Of a stretch of 64,000 nucleotides of DNA, positions 11,551-24,506 are shown piece by piece. The stretch comes from Auanema rhodensis (lineage: Eukaryota > Nematoda > Chromadorea > Rhabditida > Rhabditidae). The first letter of the stretch is position 1. The number at the start of each line of letters is the position of its first letter. The DNA lies in the NCBI GenBank assembly GCA_964057225.1, contig OZ059900.1, positions 878,501 to 942,500 of the forward strand, in the 5' to 3' direction. The translations under genes were made by a program, and so were the position numbers. The notes under the pieces are model-generated. The model made no database searches and was not told the DNA's origin. It was given only the letters and a program-made list of their open reading frames with translations.

Positions 11551-14500
11551 AATAGCATTACTACACTAAGTATGGTCGTTTTTATGCCTTTAACACCATA
11601 TACTCACCGATTTTTGGTACAAAATCTGTAATACTTGTAAATTTTGATCATATTTGCTAAGATTCGAGAATCAAACACATAATACACGAAATAAGTCTAT
11701 TTTTACAAGTTTGCACTGATATTTATTCATTTTGATCAAAAAAGGTCGAAAATAGAAAGAATTTTTGAAATTTCCGAGTTTTGAGTCCAATTTGGCTAAA
11801 TCGCTCATATATAAGATCAAAAGCATAGTTTTATTGTCTATAACAACAAAAGTCATCAATTAAACGCTAGTGATGTTTAAATACTGAATTTCGCTCAAAT
11901 AGCATTACTACACTAAGTATGGTCGTTTTTATGCCTTTAACACCATATACTCACCGATTTTTGGTACAAAATCTGTAATACTCGTAAATTTTGATCATAT
12001 TCGTTAAGATTTGAGAATCAAACATACAATACAAAAAATCAGTCTATTTTTATGAGCTTGCACTGATATATATTCATTTTGATCAAAAAAGGTCGAAAAT
12101 AGAAAGAATTTTTGAAATTTCCGAGTTTTGAGTCTAATTTGGCTAAATCGCTCATATATATGATCAGAAGCATAGTTTTATTGTCTATGACAACAAAAGT
12201 CATCAATTAAACGCTAGTGATGTTTAAATACTGATTTTCGCTCAAATAGCATTACTACACTAAGTATGGTCGTTTTTATGCCTTTAACACCATATACTCA
12301 CCGATTTTTGGTACAAAATCTGTAATACTTGTAAATTTTGATCAAATTTGTTAAGATTCGAGAATCAAACACATAATACACGAAATAAGTCTATTTTTAT
12401 GAGTTTGCACTGATATTTATTCATTTTGATCAAAAAAGGTCGAAAATAGAAAGAATTTTTGAAATTTCCGAGTTTTGAGTCCAATTTGGCTAAATCGCTC
12501 ATATATAAGATCAAAAGCATAGTTTTATTGTCTATAACAACAAAAGTCATCAATTAAACGCTAGTGATGTTTAAATACTGAATTTCGCTCAAATAGCATT
12601 ACTACACTAAGTATGGTCGTTTTTATGCCTTTAACACCATATACTCACCGATTTTTGGTACAAAATCTGTAATACTCGTAAATTTTGTTCATATTCGTTA
12701 AGATTTGAGAATCAAACATACGATACACAAAATCAGTTTATTTTTACGAGTTTGCACTGATATTTATTCATTTTGATCAAAAAAGGTCGAAAATAGAAAG
12801 AATTTTTGAAATTTCCGAGTTTTGAGTCTAATTTGGCTAAATCGCTCATATATATGATCAGAAGCATAGTTTTATTGTCTATGACAACAAAAGTCATCAA
12901 TTAAACGCTAGTGATGTTTAAATACTGATTTTCGCTCAAATAGCATTACTACACTAAGTATGGTCGTTTTTATGCCTTTAACACCATATACTCACCGATT
13001 TTTGGTACAAAATCTGTAATACTCGTAAATTTTGATCATATTCGTTAAGATTTGAAAATCAAACACATAATACACGAAATAAGTCTATTTTTATGAGTTT
13101 GCACTGATATTTGTTTATTTTGATCAAAAAAGGTCGAAAATAGAAAGAATTTTTGAAATTTCCGAGTTTTGAGTCTAATTTGGCTAATTCGCTCATATAT
13201 ATGATCACAAGCATAGTTTTATTGTCTATGACAACAAAAATCATCAATTAAACGCTAGTGATGTTTAAATACTGATTTTCGCTCAAATAGCATTACTACA
13301 CTAAGTATGGTCGTTTTTATGCCTTTAACACCATATACTCACCGATTTTTGGTACAAAATCTGTAATACTCGTAAATTTTGATCATATTCGTTAAGATTT
13401 GAGAATCAAACATACGATACACGAAATAAGTTTATTTTTACGAGTTTGCACTGATATTTATTCATTTTGATCAAAAAAGGTCGAAAATAGAAAGAATTTT
13501 CGAAATTTCCGAGTTTTGAGTCTAATTTGGCTAAATCGCTCATATATATGATAAAAAGCATAGTTTTACTGTCTATGATAACAAAAGTCTTCAAATATAC
13601 ACTAATAATGATTAAATCACTGAATTTCAGTCAAATAGCATTACTACACTAAGTATGGTCGTTTTTATGCCTTTAACACCATATACTCACCGATTTTTGG
13701 TACAAAATCTGTAATACTTGTAAATTTTGATCATATTTGTTAAGATTTGAGAATCAAACACATAATACACGAAATAAGTCTATTTTTACAAGTTTGCACT
13801 GATATTTATTCATTTTGATCAAAAAAGGTCGAAAATAGAAAGAATTTTTGAAATTTCCGAGTTTTGAGTCCAATTTGGCTAAATCGCTCATATATAAGAT
13901 CAAAAGCATAGTTTTATTGTCTATAACAACAAAAGTCATCAATTAAACGCTAGTGATGTTTAAATACTGAATTTCGCTCAAATAGCATTACTACACTAAG
14001 TATGGTCGTTTTTATGCCTTTAACACCATATACTCACCGATTTTTGGTACAAAATCTGTAATACTTGTAAATTTTGATCATATTTGTTAAGATTCGAGAA
14101 TCAAACATACAATACACAAAATCAGTCTATTTTTATAAGCTTGCACTGATATATATTCATTTTGATCAAAAAAGGTCGAAAATAGAAAGAATTTTTGAAA
14201 TTTCCGAGTTTTGAGTCTAATTTGGCTAAATCGCTCATATACATGATCAGAAGCATAGTTTCATTGTCTATGACAACAAAAGTCATCAATTAAACGCTAG
14301 TGATGTTTAAATACTGATTTTCGCTCAAATAGCATTACTACACTAAGTATGGTCGTTTTTATGCCTTTAACACCATATACTCACCGATTTTTGGTACAAA
14401 ATCTGTAATACTCGTAAATTTTGATCATTTTCGTTAAGATTTCACATTTGAAAATCAAACACACAATGAACAAAATCAGTCTATTTTTATGAGTTTGCAC

Positions 14501-15755
14501 TGATATATATTCATTTTGATCAAAAAAGGTGTGATACTCGTAAATTTTGATCATATTCGGTGAGATTCGAGGATCGAACACACAATACACGAAATAAGTT
14601 TATTTTTACGAGTTTGCACTGATATTTATTCATTTTTATCAAAAAAGGTCGAAAATAGAAAGAATTTTTGAAATTTCCGAGTTTTGAGTCTAATTTGGCT
14701 AAATCGCTCATATATATGATCAAAAGCATAGTTTTACTGTCTATGATAACAAAAGTCTTCAAATATACACTAATAATGTGTAAATCACTGAATTTCACTC
14801 AAATAGCTTTACTACACTAAGTATGGTCGTTTTTATGCCTTCAACACCATATACTCACCGATTTTTGGTACAAAATCTGTAATACTCGTAAATTTTGATC
14901 ATATTCGTTAAGATTTGAGAATCAAACATACAATACACAAAATCAGTCTATTTTTATAAGCTTGCACTGATATATATTCATTTTGATCAAAAAAGGTCGA
15001 AAATAGAAAGAATTTTTGAAATTTCCGAGTTTTGAGTCTAATTTGGCTAAATCGCTCATATACATGATCAGAAGCATAGTTTCATTGTCTATGACAACAA
15101 AAGTCATCAATTAAACGCTAGTGATGTTTAAATACTGATTTTCGCTCAAATAGCATTACTACACTAAGTATGGTCGTTTTTATGCCTTTAACACCATATA
15201 CTCACCGATTTTTGGTACAAAATCTGTAATACTCGTAAATTTTGATCATTTTCGTTAAGATTTGAGAATCAAACATACAATACACAAAATCAGTCTATTT
15301 TTATGAGCTTGCACTGATATATATTCATTTTGATCAAAAAAGGTCGAAAATAGAAAGAATTTTTGAAATTTACGAGTTTTGAGTCTAATTTGGCTAAATC
15401 GCTCATATATATGATCAGAAGCATAGTTTTATTGTCTATGACAACAAAAGTCATTAGTTAAACACTAATGATGTTTAAATCACTAAATTTCGCTCAAATA
15501 GCATTACTACACTAAGTATGGTCGTTTTTATGCCTTTAACACCATATACTCACCGATTTTTGGTACAAATCTGTGATACTCGTAAATTTTGATCATATTC
15601 GGTGAGATTCGAGAATCAAACACACAATACACGAAATAAGTTTATTTTTACGAGTTTGCACTGATATTTATTCATTTTGATCAAAAAAGGTCGAAAATAG
15701 AAAGAATTTTTGAAATTTCCGAGTTTTGAGTCTAATTTGGCTAAATCGCTCATAT
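11551..15755 (+). repeat. Segmental duplication (period 4,987 bp), copy 2
   Basis: Partner of 6,564-10,768. Between the copies lie about 780 bp (10,769-11,550). Within that stretch the monomers with AAATTTACGAG and the TTAGTTAAACACTAATG tail near 10,300-10,500 are repeated near 10,980-11,200, a local two-monomer (about 695 bp) duplication. All markers listed for copy 1 recur here at +4,987. Confidence 0.85.
14364..14837 (+). repeat. 474-bp compound monomer, second copy
   Basis: Same internal jump (AAAAAAGGT to GTGATACTCG) and same small insertion as at 9,377-9,850, exactly 4,987 bp downstream. It travelled with the segmental duplication. Confidence 0.88.
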
Positions 15756-17501
15756 ATATGATCAAAAGCATAGTTTTATTGTCTATGACAACAAAAGTCA
15801 TCAATTAAACGCTAGTGATGTTTAAATACTGAATTTCGCTCAAATAGCATTACTACACTAAGTATGGTCGTTTTTATGCCTTTAACACCATATACTCACC
15901 GATTTTTGGTACAAAATCTGTAATACTCGTAAATTTTGATCATATTCGTTAAGATTTGAGAATCAAACATACAATACACAGAATCAGTCTATTTTTATGA
16001 GCTTGCACTGATATATATTCATTTTGATCAAAAAAGGTCGAAAATAGAAAGAATTTTTGAAATTTACGAGTTTTGAGTCTAATTTGGCTAAATCGCTCAT
16101 ATATATGATCAGAAGCATAGTTTTATTGTCTATGACAACAAAAGTCATTAGTTAAACACTAATGATGTTTAAATCACTAAATTTCGCTCAAATAGCATTA
16201 CTACACTAAGTATGGTCGTTTTTATGCCTTTAACACCATATACTCACCGATTTTTGGTACAAAATCTGTAATACTTGTAAATTTTGATCATATTCGTTAA
16301 GAGTCGAGAATCAAACACATAATACACGAAATAAGTCTATTTTTATGAGTTTGCACTGATATTTATTCATTTTGATCAAAAAAGGTCGAAAATAGAAAGA
16401 ATTTTTGAATTTTCCGAGTTTTGAGTCCAATTGGGCTAAATCGCTCATATATATGATCAAAAGCATAGTTTTACTGTCTATGATAACAAAAGTCTTCAAA
16501 TATACACTAATAATGATTAAATCACTGAATTTCACTCAAATAGCATTACTACACTAAGTATGGTCGTTTTTATGCCTTTAACACCATATACTCACCGATT
16601 TTTGGTACAAAATCTGTGATACTCGTAAATTTTGATCATATTCGGTGAGATTCGAGAATCAAACACACAATACACGAAATAAGTTTATTTTTACGAGTTT
16701 GCACTGATATTTATTCATTTTGATCAAAAAAGGTCGAAAATAGAAAGAATTTTTGAAATTTCCGAGTTTTGAGTCTAATTTGGCTAAATCGCTCATATAT
16801 ATGATCAAAAGCATAGTTTTATTGTCTATGACAACAAAAGTCATCAATTAAACGCTAATGATGTTTAAATCACTAAATTTCGCTCAAATAGCATTACTAC
16901 ACTAAGTATGGTCGTTTTTATGCCTTTAACACCATATACTCACCGATTTTTGGTACAAATCTGTGATACTCGTAAATTTTGATCATATTCGGTGAGATTC
17001 GAGAATCAAACACACAATACACGAAATAAGTTTATTTTTACGAGTTTGCACTGATATTTATTCATTTTGATCAAAAAAGGTCGAAAATAGAAAGAATTTT
17101 TGAAATTTCCGAGTTTTGAGTCTAATTTGGCTAAATCGCTCATATATATGATCAAAAGCATAGTTTTATTGTCTATGACAACAAAAGTCATCAATTAAAC
17201 GCTAGTGATGTTTAAATACTGAATTTCGCTCAAATAGCATTACTACACTAAGTATGGTCGTTTTTATGCCTTTAACACCATATACTCACCGATTTTTGGT
17301 ACAAAATCTGTAATACTCGTAAATTTTGATCATATTCGTTAAGATTTGAGAATCAAACCTACAATACACAAAATCAGTCTATTTTTATGAGCTTGCACTG
17401 ATATATATTCATTTTGATCAAAAAAGGTCGAAAATAGAAAGAATTTTTGAAATTTACGAGTTTTGAGTCTAATTTGGCTAAATCGCTCATATATATGATC
17501 A

Positions 17502-20500
17502 GAAGCATAGTTTTATTGTCTATGACAACAAAAGTCATTAGTTAAACACTAATGATGTTTAAATCACTAAATTTCGCTCAAATAGCATTACTACACTAAG
17601 TATGGTCGTTTTTATGCCTTTAACACCATATACTCACCGATTTTTGGTACAAAATCTGTAATACTTGTAAATTTTGATCATATTCGTTAAGAGTCGAGAA
17701 TCAAACACATAATACACGAAATAAGTCTATTTTTATGAGTTTGCACTGATATCTATTCATTTTGATCAAAAAAGGTCGAAAATAGAAAGAATTTTTGAAA
17801 TTTCCGAGTTTTGAGTCCAATTTGGCTAAATCGCTCATATATATGATCAAAAGCATAGTTCTATTGTCTATAACAACAAAAGTCTTCAATTAAACGCTAG
17901 TGATGTTTTAATACTGAATTTCGCTCAAATAGCATTACTACACTAAGTATGGTCGTTTTTATGCCTTTAACACCATATACTCACCGATTTTTGGTACAAA
18001 ATCTGTAATACTCGTAAATTTTGATCATATTCGTTAAGATTTGAGAATCAAACATACAATACACAAAATCAGTCTATTTTTATGAGCTTGCACTGATATA
18101 TATTCATTTTGATCAAAAAAGGTCGAAAATAGAAAGAATTTTTGAAATTTACGAGTTTTGAGTCTAATTTGGCTAAATCGCTCATATATATGATCAGAAG
18201 CATAGTTTTATTGTCTATGACAACAAAAGTCATTAATTAAACACTAATAATGTTTAAATCACTAAATTTCGCTCAAATAGCATTACTACACTAAGTATGG
18301 TCGTTTTTATGCCTTTAACACCATATACTCACCGATTTTTGGTACAAAATCTGTAATACTTGTAAATTTTGATCATATTCGTTAAGATTTGAGAATCAAA
18401 CATACAATACACAAAATCAGTCTATTTTTATGAGCTTGCACTGATATATATTCATTTTGATCAAAAAAGGTCGAAAATAGAAAGAATTTTTGAAATTTCC
18501 GAGTTTTGAGTCCAATTGGGCTAAATCGCTCATATATATGATCAAAAGCATAGTTTTACTGTCTATGATAACAAAAGTCTTCAAATATACACTAATAATG
18601 ATTAAATCACTGAATTTCACTCAAATAGCATTACTACACTAAGTATGGTCGTTTTTATGCCTTTAACACCATATACTCACCGATTTTTGGTACAAAATCT
18701 GTGATACTCGTAAATTTTGATCATATTCGGTGAGATTCGAGAATCAAACACACAATACACGAAATAAGTTTATTTTTACGAGTTTGCACTGATATTTATT
18801 CATTTTGATCAAAAAAGGTCGAAAATAGAAAGAATTTTTGAAATTTCCGAGTTTTGAGTCTAATTTGGCTAAATCGCTCATATATATGATCAAAAGCATA
18901 GTTTTATTGTCTATGACAACAAAAGTCATCAATTAAACGCTAGTGATGTTTAAATACTGAATTTCGCTCAAATAGCATTACTACACTAAGTATGGTCGTT
19001 TTTATGCCTTTAACACCATATACTCACCGATTTTTGGTACAAAATCTGTAATACTCGTAAATTTTGATCATATTCGTTAAGATTTGAGAATCAAACATAC
19101 AATACACAAAATCAGTCTATTTTTATGAGCTTGCACTGATATATATTCATTTTGATCAAAAAAGGTCGAAAATAGAAAGAATTTTTGAAATTTACGAGTT
19201 TTGAGTCTAATTTGGCTAAATCGCTCATATATATGATCAGAAGCATAGTTTTATTGTCTATGACAACGAAAGTGATAAGTTAAACACTAATGATGTTTAA
19301 ATCACTAAATTTCGCTCAAATAGCATTACTACACTAAGTATGGTCGTTTTTATGCCTTTAACACCATATACTCACCGATTTTTGGTACAAAATCTGTAAT
19401 ACTTGTAAATTTTGATCAAATTCGTTAATATTCGAGAATCAAACACATAATACACGAAATAAGTCTATTTTTATGAGTTTGCACTGATATTTATTCATTT
19501 TGATCAAAAAAGGTCGAAATTAGAAAGAATTTTTGAATTTTCCGAGTTTTGAGTCCAATTGGGCTAAATCGCTCATATATATGATCAAAAGCATAGTTTT
19601 ACTGTCTATGATAACAAAAGTCTTCAAATATACACTAATAATGATTTAATCACTGAATTTCACTCAAATAGCATTACTACACTAAGTATGGTCGTTTTTA
19701 TGCCTTTAACACCATATACTCACCGATTTTTGGTACAAAATCTGTGATACTCGTAAATTTCGATCATATTGGGTGAGATTCGAGAATCAAACACACAATA
19801 CACGAAATAAGTTTATTTTTACGAGTTTGCACTGATATTTATTCATTTTGATCAAAAAAGGTCGAAAATAGAAAGAATTTTTGAAATTTCCGAGTTTTGA
19901 GTCTAATTTGGCTAAATCGCTCATATATATGATCAAAAGCATAGTTTTACTGTCTATGATAACAAAAGTCTTCAAATATACACTAATAATGTGTAAATCA
20001 CTGAATTTCACTCAAATAGCATTACTACACTAAGTATGGTCGTTTTTATGCCTTTAACACCATATACTCACCGATTTTTGGTACAAAATCTGTGATACTC
20101 GTAAATTTTGATCATATTCGGTGAGATTCGAGGATCGAACACACAATACACGAAATAAGTTTATTTTACGAGTTTGCACTGATATTTATTCATTTTTATC
20201 AAAAAAGGTCGAAAATAGAAAGAATTTTTGAAATTTCCGAGTTTTGAGTCTAATTTGGCTAAATCGCTCATATATATGATCAAACGCATAGTTTTACTGT
20301 CTATGATAACAAAAGTCTTCAAATATACACTAATAATGTGTAAATCACTGAATTTCACTCAAATAGCTTTACTACACTAAGTATGGTCGTTTTTATGCCT
20401 TTAACACCATATACTCACCGATTTTTGGTACAAAATCTGTAATACTCGTAAATTTTGATCATATTCGTTAAGATTTGAGAATCAAACATACAATACACAA

Positions 20501-23212
20501 AATCAGTCTATTTTTATAAGCTTGCACTGATATATATTCATTTTGATCAAAAAAGGTCGAAAATAGAAAGAATTTTTGAAATTTCCGAGTTTTGAGTCTA
20601 ATTTGGCTAAATCGCTCATATACATGATCAGAAGCATAGTTTCATTGTCTATGACAACAAAAGTCATCAATTAAACGCTAGTGATGTTTAAATACTGATT
20701 TTCGCTCAAATAGCATTACTACACTAAGTATGGTCGTTTTTATGCCTTTAACACCATATACTCACCGATTTTTGGTACAAAATCTGTAATACTCGTAAAT
20801 TTTGATCATATTCGTTAAGATTTGAAAATCAAACATACAATACGCAAAATCAGTCTATTTTTATGAGCTTGCACTGATATATATTCATTTTGATCAAAAA
20901 AGGTCGAAAATAGAAAGAATTTTTGAAATTTCCGAGTTTTGAGTCTAATTTGGCTAAATCGCTCATATATATGATCAAAAGCATAGTTTTATTGTCTATG
21001 ACAACAAAAGTCATCAATTAAACGCTAGTGATGTTTAAATACTGAATTTCGCTCAAATAGCATTACTACACTAAGTATGGTCGTTTTTATGCCTTTAACA
21101 CCATATACTCACCGATTTTTGGTACAAAATCTGTAATACTCGTAAATTTTGATCATATTCGTTAAGATTTGAGAATCAAACATACAATACACGAAATAAG
21201 TTTATTTTTACGAGTTTGCACTGATATTTATTCATTTTGATCAAAAAAGGTCGAAAATAGAAAGAATTTTTGAAATTTCCGAGTTTTGAGTCTAATTTGG
21301 CTAAATCGCTCATATATATGATCAAAAGCATAGTTTTACTGTCTATGATAACAAAAGTCTTCAAATATACACTAATAATGATTTAATCACTGAATTTCAC
21401 TCAAATAGCATTACTACACTAAGTATGGTCGTTTTTATGCCTTTAACACCATATACTCACCGATTTTTGGTACAAAATCTGTGATACTCGTAAATTTCGA
21501 TCATATTGGGTGAGATTCGAGAATCAAACACACAATACACGAAATAAGTTTATTTTTACGAGTTTGCACTGATATTTATTCATTTTGATCAAAAGAGGTC
21601 GAAAATAGAAAGAATTTTTGAAATTTCCGAGTTTTGAGTCTAATTTGGCTAAATCGCTCATATATATGATCAAAAGCATAGTTTTACTGTCTATGATAAC
21701 AAAAGTCTTCAAATATACACTAATAATGTGTAAATCACTGAATTTCACTCAAATAGCATTACTACACTAAGTATGGTCGTTTTTATGCCTTTAACACCAT
21801 ATACTCACCGATTTTTGGTACAAAATCTGTGATACTCGTAAATTTCGATCATATTCGTTAAGATTCGAGAATCAAACACACAATACACGAAATGAGTTTA
21901 TTTTCACGAGTTTGCACTGATATTTATTCATTTTGATCAAAAAAGGTCGAAATAAGAAAGAATTTTTGAATTTTCCGAGTTTTGAGTCCAATTTGGCTAA
22001 ATCGCTCATATATAAGATCAAAAGCATAGTTTTATTGTCTATAACAACAAAAGTCATCAATTAAACGCTAGTGATGTTTAAATACTGAATTTCGCTCAAA
22101 TAGCATTACTACACTAAGTATGGTCGTTTTTATGCCTTTAACACCATATACTCACCGATTTTTGGTACAAAATCTGTAATACTCGTAAATTTTGATCATA
22201 TTCGTTAAGATTTGAGAATCAAACATACAATACAAAAAATCAGTCTATTTTTATGAGCTTGCACTGATATATATTCATTTTGATCAAAAAAGGTCGAAAA
22301 TAGAAAGAATTTTTGAAATTTCCGAGTTTTGAGTCTAATTTGGCTAAATCGCTCATATATATGATCAAAAGCATAGTTTTACTGTCTATGATAACAAAAG
22401 TCTTCAAATATACACTAATAATGATTAAATCACTGAATTTCAGTCAAATAGCATTACTACACTAAGTATGGTCGTTTTTATGCCTTTAACACCATATACT
22501 CACCGATTTTTGGTACAAAATCTGTAATACTTGTAAATTTTGATCATATTTGTTAAGATTCGAGAATCAAACATACAATACACAAAATCAGTCTATTTTT
22601 ATAAGCTTGCACTGATATATATTCATTTTGATCAAAAAAGGTCGAAAATAGAAAGAATTTTTGAAATTTCCGAGTTTTGAGTCTAATTTGGCTAAATCGC
22701 TCATATACATGATCAGAAGCATAGTTTCATTGTCTATGACAACAAAAGTCATCAATTAAACGCTAGTGATGTTTAAATACTGATTTTCGCTCAAATAGCA
22801 TTACTACACTAAGTATGGTCGTTTTTATGCCTTTAACACCATATACTCACCGATTTTTGGTACAAAATCTGTAATACTCGTAAATTTTGATCATATTCGT
22901 TAAGATTTGAAAATCAAACATACAATACGCAAAATCAGTCTATTTTTATGAGCTTGCACTGATATATATTCATTTTGATCAAAAAAGGTCGAAAATAGAA
23001 AGAATTTTTGAAATTTCCGAGTTTTGAGTCTAATTTGGCTAAATCGCTCATATATATGATCAAAAGCATAGTTTTATTGTCTATGACAACAAAAGTCATC
23101 AATTAAACGCTAGTGATGTTTAAATACTGAATTTCGCTCAAATAGCATTACTACACTAAGTATGGTCGTTTTTATGCCTTTAACACCATATACTCACCGA
23201 TTTTTGGTACAA
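17502..23212 (+). repeat. Segmental duplication (period 8,688 bp), copy 1
   Basis: About 5.7 kb repeated at 26,190-31,900 with a constant offset of 8,688 bp (25 monomer lengths). Shared markers include GATATCTATTCATTTTG (about 17,748 and 26,436), GACAACGAAAGTGATAAG (about 19,262 and 27,950), ATATTGGGTGAGATTC (about 19,766 and 28,454), TTATTTTACGAG lacking one T (20,161 and 28,849) and ATACGCAAAATC (about 20,840 and 29,528). Left and right limits are where AAATTTACGAG/GATCAGAAG and the AAAATATGTAATAC marker stop agreeing. Few differences were seen, for example AATCGCTC at about 18,527 against AATCGATC in copy 2. Confidence 0.82.
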
Positions 23213-24506
23213 AATATGTAATACTCGTAAATTTTGATCATATTCGTTAAGATTTGAGAATCAAACATACAATACACAAAATCAGTCTATTTTTATGAGC
23301 TTGCACTGATATATATTCATTTTGATCAAAAAAGGTCGAAAATAGAAAGAATTTTTGAAATTTCCGAGTTTTGAGTCCAATTTGGCTAAATCGCTCATAT
23401 ATATGATCAAAAGCATAGTTTTATTGTCTATGACAACAAAAGTCATTAGTTAAACACTAATGATGTTTAAATCACTAAATTTCGCTCAAATAGCATTACT
23501 ACACTAAGTATGGTCGTTTTTATGCCTTTAACACCATATACTCACCGATTTTTGGTACAAAATCTGTAATACTTGTAAATTTTGATCATATTCGTTAAGA
23601 GTCGAGAATCAAACACATAATACACGAAATAAGTCTATTTTTATGAGTTTGCACTGATATCTATTCATTTTGATCAAAAAAGGTCGAAAATAGAAAGAAT
23701 TTTTGAAATTTCCGAGTTTTGAGTCCAATTTGGCTAAATCGCTCATATATATGATCAAAAGCATAGTTCTATTGTCTATAACAACAAAAGTCTTCAATTA
23801 AACGCTAGTGATGTTTTAATACTGAATTTCGCTCAAATAGCATTACTACACTAAGTATGGTCGTTTTTATGCCTTTAACACCATATACTCACCGATTTTT
23901 GGTACAAAATCTGTAATACTCGTAAATTTTGATCATATTCGTTAAGATTTGAGAATCAAACATACAATACACAAAATCAGTCTATTTTTATGAGCTTGCA
24001 CTGATATATATTCATTTTGATCAAAAAAGGTCGAAAATAGAAAGAATTTTTGAAATTTACGAGTTTTGAGTCTAATTTGGCTAAATCGCTCATATATATG
24101 ATCAGAAGCATAGTTTTATTGTCTATGACAACAAAAGTCATTAATTAAACACTAATAATGTTTAAATCACTAAATTTCGCTCAAATAGCATTACTACACT
24201 AAGTATGGTCGTTTTTATGCCTTTAACACCATATACTCACCGATTTTTGGTACAAAATCTGTAATACTTGTAAATTTTGATCATATTCGTTAAGATTTGA
24301 GAATCAAACATACAATACACAAAATCAGTCTATTTTTATGAGCTTGCACTGATATATATTCATTTTGATCAAAAAAGGTCGAAAATAGAAAGAATTTTTG
24401 AAATTTCCGAGTTTTGAGTCCAATTGGGCTAAATCGATCATATATATGATCAAAAGCATAGTTTTACTGTCTATGATAACAAAAGTCTTCAAATATACAC
24501 TAATAA
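21727..24506 (+). repeat. Eight-monomer tandem duplication (2,780 bp), copy 1
   Basis: Eight monomers, followed at once by a near-identical copy (24,507-27,286). Shared markers: AAATGAGTTTATTTTCACG (about 21,891 and 24,671), CGAAATAAGAAAG (about 21,949 and 24,729), AAAATATGTAATAC (23,213 and 25,993) and GATATCTATTC (about 23,656 and 26,436). The junction is placed at the ATGTGTAAATCACTG tail shared by 21,728 and 24,508; the third position (27,288) reads ATGATTAAATCACTG instead. True ends may lie a few tens of bases either side. Confidence 0.85.
24436..24451. repeat. Perfect 16-bp palindrome GATCATATATATGATC
   Basis: One base change (GCTC to GATC) makes the usual imperfect dyad a perfect 16-bp palindrome. 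It sits in an AT-rich stretch likely to melt or extrude easily. It is repeated at 27,216-27,231 through the 2,780-bp duplication and is not seen in the other copies I read. Confidence 0.7.
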
